From Lachnospiraceae bacterium (lineage in GTDB: Bacteria > Bacillota > Clostridia > Lachnospirales > Lachnospiraceae), in NCBI GenBank assembly GCA_024697505.1, contig JAILFQ010000318.1, positions 1-7,714 on the forward strand: DNA of 7,714 nucleotides. The letters run 5' to 3'. Shown here one piece after another: positions 5,180 to 7,714 of the stretch. Numbering within the stretch: position 1 is the first letter of the stretch; each line of letters starts with the position of its first letter. The position numbers and the translations under genes were made by a program. The notes under the pieces were generated by a model. The model did not search any database. It was not told the origin of the DNA and saw only the letters and a program-made list of their open reading frames with translations.

Positions 5180-6365
5180 TTCTTTACAGAAAAACCAACC
5201 GGGGAGAGCAAAGCTTTGGGCTCCCCGGTTTAATAACTTATTAAAAACTATTCTGCTTACATGTGCGGCCGCTACATTTGTGGTCCTTGCGGGGTGTTCT
5301 CTTTCGGATTATTTCCCTTATGCGGAAGGTACTCCGACTCCGTCCCCAACATATACCGAGGCTCCAAGTCCCACTCTTACAAGCACTCCAACTCCTACAA
5401 ACACCCCCACCCCTACAAATACTCCGACTCCTACAAACACACCTACTCCTACTCCCACCAATACGCCTACTCCTACTCCGAACGCAGCACCATCATTTGT
5501 GCTTAACGGTAAGAGCAAGGAATATGTAAAGATCGGTAAGACTTATACAGACCCCGGCGTTTCCGCTTATGACGATTTTGACGGCGACATTACGGACAAG
5601 GTTGTTACAGAGTCTGATGTGGATGTTAATACGGTGGGAACTTATGAGGTAAAATACACCGTTGCGGATAAAGAAGGGCAGGAAAGTACACTTACAAGAA
5701 CGGTTTATGTGTACAAAAAACTTGTTTATTTAACTTTTGATGACGGTCCTTGTGTACATACTTCCAAACTTTTGGACCTTTTAAGAGAGAATTACCCGGA
5801 TGTTAAGGTTACTTTCTTTGTAACCGCCCAGGAACCGGAATACCTGGACCTTATAAAACAGGAATATGCAGACGGGCACACTGTTGCCCTTCATACCTAC
5901 ATCCACGATTACGACGTTGTTTACGCCAGCAGAGAGGGATATTTTGAAGACCTTAAGAAAATGGAAGACACCGTTTACGATCTGATAGGCATAAGACCTA
6001 ACATAATAAGATTTCCGGGAGGCAGCTCCAATACGGTAAGCAAGAAGTACTGCACCGGAATAATGTCCTACCTTACAAAAGAAGTGCTTAACAGAGGCTA
6101 CATATATTACGACTGGAACGTTGCTGCCGGAGATACCACCGGTAAGATGCAGACACCCGAGAAATATTTTAAATCCGTTACAGATAATGGAACGGCATAT
6201 TGTATTGCTAAGAAAGACATTTCCGTTATCCTGCAGCACGACATTAACATAAACAGTATAAACGCTGTGCCGCTTATTATAGAATGGTGCAAGGAAAGAG
6301 ATTACACCCTCCTTCCTTTAGACGAAACCTCACCAATAATAAGGCATAGTGTTGTTAATAACTGA
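5169..6365 (+). CDS. Polysaccharide deacetylase (CE4) lipoprotein with Ig-like domain, PgdA-like
   Basis: A 398-residue envelope enzyme predicted to remove N-acetyl (or O-acetyl) groups from peptidoglycan or another surface glycan. A signal sequence ends in the lipobox VLAGC with C43 as the lipidated residue. Residues 55-104 are a Thr/Pro-rich linker. Residues 108-182 form an Ig-like domain of the DUF5011 type (TYTDPGVSAYDDFDGDIT at 125-142). The NodB homology domain begins near 184. It has TFDDGP (189-194, D191 base and D192 metal ligand), H242-T-x-x-H246 metal ligands, RFPGG (281-285), DWN (315-317) and ILQHD (354-358, catalytic H357), so the catalytic set looks complete. The ATG overlaps the PAP2 gene by 11 bases and has only a weak binding site, so it probably relies on coupling. 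The n-region before the hydrophobic core is long, and codons 10-21 encode a terminator-like hairpin, so the exact start is less certain than the identity. Confidence 0.92.
   Translation: MINNSLQKNQPGRAKLWAPRFNNLLKTILLTCAAATFVVLAGCSLSDYFPYAEGTPTPSPTYTEAPSPTLTSTPTPTNTPTPTNTPTPTNTPTPTPTNTPTPTPNAAPSFVLNGKSKEYVKIGKTYTDPGVSAYDDFDGDITDKVVTESDVDVNTVGTYEVKYTVADKEGQESTLTRTVYVYKKLVYLTFDDGPCVHTSKLLDLLRENYPDVKVTFFVTAQEPEYLDLIKQEYADGHTVALHTYIHDYDVVYASREGYFEDLKKMEDTVYDLIGIRPNIIRFPGGSSNTVSKKYCTGIMSYLTKEVLNRGYIYYDWNVAAGDTTGKMQTPEKYFKSVTDNGTAYCIAKKDISVILQHDININSINAVPLIIEWCKERDYTLLPLDETSPIIRHSVVNN
5197..5230. terminator. Terminator-like GC-rich hairpin inside the deacetylase N-terminus
   Basis: AACCGGGGAG (5197-5206) and CTCCCCGGTT (5221-5230) are perfect 10-base arms around a 14-base loop that itself contains the palindrome CAAAGCTTTG (5209-5218). 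Leftward, the stem is followed by GGTTTTTCTGT, a fair T tract. Rightward it is followed by TTTAATAACTTATT, which is weaker. It lies 17 bases past the PAP2 stop, the normal place for that gene's terminator, yet is inside the frame of the deacetylase. It could be a partial or bidirectional terminator, or an mRNA structure tuning translation. Confidence 0.6.
5385..5480 (+). repeat. Tandem 18-bp TPTPTN-coding repeats
   Basis: Three 18-base units encoding TPTPTN (residues 73-90) are followed by TPTPTPTN and TPTPTP variants. Changes between units fall mostly at third codon positions, so the peptide repeat is preserved while the DNA drifts. Such Thr/Pro linkers span the cell wall and can be glycosylated. 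Confidence 0.85.
6330..6365. other. Overlapping convergent 3' ends
   Basis: The last 36 bases of the plus-strand deacetylase (codons for SPIIRHSVVNN and the stop) are also the last 36 bases of the minus-strand membrane protein gene (codons for SVINNTMPYYW and the stop). Both frames belong to recognisable families, so the overlap looks real. Confidence 0.85.
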
Positions 6366-7714
6366 GAGGGCGTATTTTGCGATTCCCTCTCCCACATTCG
6401 GGTTAAGTTTTGAATAAATTACATCAAATATAAAGATTATAATAAGCACCAGCACTATCGGTGCTTTTATTTTTTCAGAAATCTTCTCCAGGTTGTTGTC
6501 CAAAACAGGGGCAATAAAGTAAACCGCACTTATTCCTGCAACACCGAACACCAACAGGCCTTCCGCGCATATTCTTCCGTTTATGTTAAGAAAATATCCT
6601 GTGTAATCCCACCATCTTATGCCATCATTTGTTACTTCCAGGAACCAGGAACTGAAGTATTCCACCACGCCGCAGAGAATAATGGAAGTTACAAACTCAA
6701 GCCACGGGTTTTTCCTGAATCTGTATAAGAAAAGAAGTATTAAGAGGGCGCCGCTTCCGTAAATAGGAAGCCATGGGCCATGCAGAGTACCTCTGTTTAC
6801 AAATTCTCCTGTCTGAATAATATGGAGCACAACTTCCCAAAGCCAGCCAACAATGCAAAAAATAAAGAATATCGACGCCAGCGAAGAGAGAGAATAGTGC
6901 CTCATATAGTCCATGTGTTCAAGAGATTTTCTGGTTTTTGCCACGCCTACAGGAGAAAGTCTTGCAGGGTATTCTTCCCCGCTTACGCAGTATTTGTAGG
7001 AGTCTATGGCAGCCTTTGCGGTTGTTACCTTTCTGTATTCCTCTTCCTTCTTGTCGTACCAAAGAACAAGACCGAACACATTTTGGAAAAAGGCTCTTAC
7101 CTTAGAGGTTTCAGGAAGTTCCACATCCGGTTCCTTCATAACACTTATAATGTCCATATAGGCGTTGTCTATGGCCTCTTTGGAGGCTTTTTCGTACACA
7201 TATCTGTCGTTAAGAAGTTCTATTCCCTCCACCTTATTTTCAAAAGCAAGTTCTCTTATGCACACAAAGTACTCAGCTTTTGTTGCCTCTTTATAAGGCT
7301 CAACGTAAAGCACGCCAAGCACTTTGCCTGTTAAATACGAGAGCAGGTCCCAGCCTATAAAGGTAAGATCCAAAAGAAACTTTTCCCACTTATGTCCTTT
7401 CATCATTTTTTCGGAAAGTGCCATTGCCTGCTTTCCTGTTAAAGAAGGATTTTCCGCAAGAATGTACCTTACCATAGAATATGCGTAAAACTTTACAGGA
7501 AGGCCCACCAGTGTAAAGAACCATAAAAAGAGACGAATATTGTAGTGCAAATACGCCAATGATACCTTTTTCCACTTTTTAAGACGAAGAAGATAGGTTA
7601 GAGTTGAAGTATCCACACGACTGTAGACCCTTCCCTCAAGAAGCATTCTTGTGTATATAACCCTGTATGTTTCGGAAATGAATACAACAAAAAATACAAG
7701 AAAGAAAAAAGCGC
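6330..7714 (-). CDS. DUF975 membrane protein fused to a CmpB-like (putative ABC-transporter type IV) domain, C-terminal part
   Basis: A minus-strand gene that enters from the right edge. The frame stays open from the ATG at 7646 to base 7714, adding 22 residues (AFFFLVFFVVFISETYRVIY and on) that continue a membrane helix, so that ATG is internal and the 5' end is missing. About 460 residues are visible. Counting from the first whole codon, residues 1-155 resemble the C-terminal half of DUF975 proteins (NPSLTGKQAMALSEKMMKGH at 88-107, then a helix near 112-135). Residues 156-275 are a charged soluble linker. Residues 280-405 match the CmpB-like domain: FFIFCIVGWLWEVVLH (282-297), NRGTLHGPWLPIYGSGA (306-322), EYFSSWFLE (351-359) and GRICAEGLLVFG (379-390). 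A last helix lies near 418-431. Both domains have poorly known function, so it is best called an uncharacterised polytopic membrane protein. Confidence 0.8.
   Translation of the reverse strand, partial: AFFFLVFFVVFISETYRVIYTRMLLEGRVYSRVDTSTLTYLLRLKKWKKVSLAYLHYNIRLFLWFFTLVGLPVKFYAYSMVRYILAENPSLTGKQAMALSEKMMKGHKWEKFLLDLTFIGWDLLSYLTGKVLGVLYVEPYKEATKAEYFVCIRELAFENKVEGIELLNDRYVYEKASKEAIDNAYMDIISVMKEPDVELPETSKVRAFFQNVFGLVLWYDKKEEEYRKVTTAKAAIDSYKYCVSGEEYPARLSPVGVAKTRKSLEHMDYMRHYSLSSLASIFFIFCIVGWLWEVVLHIIQTGEFVNRGTLHGPWLPIYGSGALLILLFLYRFRKNPWLEFVTSIILCGVVEYFSSWFLEVTNDGIRWWDYTGYFLNINGRICAEGLLVFGVAGISAVYFIAPVLDNNLEKISEKIKAPIVLVLIIIFIFDVIYSKLNPNVGEGIAKYALSVINNTMPYYW
6364..6391 (+). terminator. Weak candidate terminator of the rightward operon
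   Basis: GAGAGGG (6364-6370) and CCCTCTC (6385-6391) form a perfect 7-base stem around a 14-base loop, starting within the deacetylase stop codon. No T tract follows on either strand, so intrinsic termination would be poor. It lies inside the coding region of the opposite gene. Confidence 0.3.

Noticed and set aside
5385..5480. Possible CRISPR-like array
   Set aside because: Units are adjacent without unique spacers, keep the codon frame and encode a typical linker.
5318..5518. Minus-strand frame of Val-Gly repeats, and plus-strand repeat frames at 5261-5529
   Set aside because: They are other-frame readings of the Thr/Pro linker repeat; the deacetylase frame has the lipobox and catalytic motifs.
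6780..7334. Plus-strand frame of 184 codons opposite the DUF975 gene
   Set aside because: It is antisense to recognised domains, with no binding site and no recognisable domain of its own.
7644..7646. ATG as the start of the DUF975 protein
   Set aside because: The frame stays open to the window edge, upstream residues continue a membrane helix of the domain, and no binding site precedes this ATG.

Overview
The window looks like the chromosome of a Gram-positive anaerobe of the class Clostridia, most likely a Lachnospiraceae-type Firmicute. Support comes from strong GGAGG-type ribosome binding sites, frequent ATA and CTT codons, a lipoprotein with a Thr/Pro cell-wall linker, and gene families common in that group: a phosphodiester-glycosidase-like secreted protein, a DUF975 membrane protein and an ArsR/SmtB-type regulator. 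The genus cannot be fixed from this sequence. No RNA gene, insertion sequence, phage gene or CRISPR array is visible.

Layout. A minus-strand block fills the left half. It runs from a promoter near 3650 through xpt (xanthine phosphoribosyltransferase) and, 17 bases later, a GH36 alpha-galactosidase, to a hairpin terminator at about 609-650. Beyond it, on the same strand, lies the N-terminal part of a membrane-anchored secreted protein (NAGPA family) that runs off the left edge. The 248-base gap at 3600-3847 is a divergent regulatory region. It holds a clear xpt promoter, an extended -10 promoter for the rightward genes and two AT-rich inverted repeats that could be operators.

The plus-strand block (3848-6365) is a likely operon: an ArsR-family regulator, a PAP2 membrane phosphatase starting 27 bases later, and a CE4 polysaccharide-deacetylase lipoprotein whose start overlaps the phosphatase by 11 bases. 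The deacetylase ends tail-to-tail inside a minus-strand gene for a large membrane protein (DUF975 plus a CmpB-like domain) that enters from the right edge. The two coding regions share 36 bases.

How the genes fit together. The rightward operon reads as an envelope module: a metal- or stress-responsive repressor controlling a lipid phosphatase (undecaprenyl-phosphate recycling or phospholipid turnover) and a peptidoglycan or polysaccharide deacetylase. The leftward pair combines purine salvage with alpha-galactoside breakdown, an uncommon pairing with no evident shared pathway. I see no convincing wholly new system. The points most worth checking are the ArsR-PAP2-deacetylase cassette, a strong terminator-like hairpin embedded in the first codons of the deacetylase, and the overlapping convergent 3' ends.
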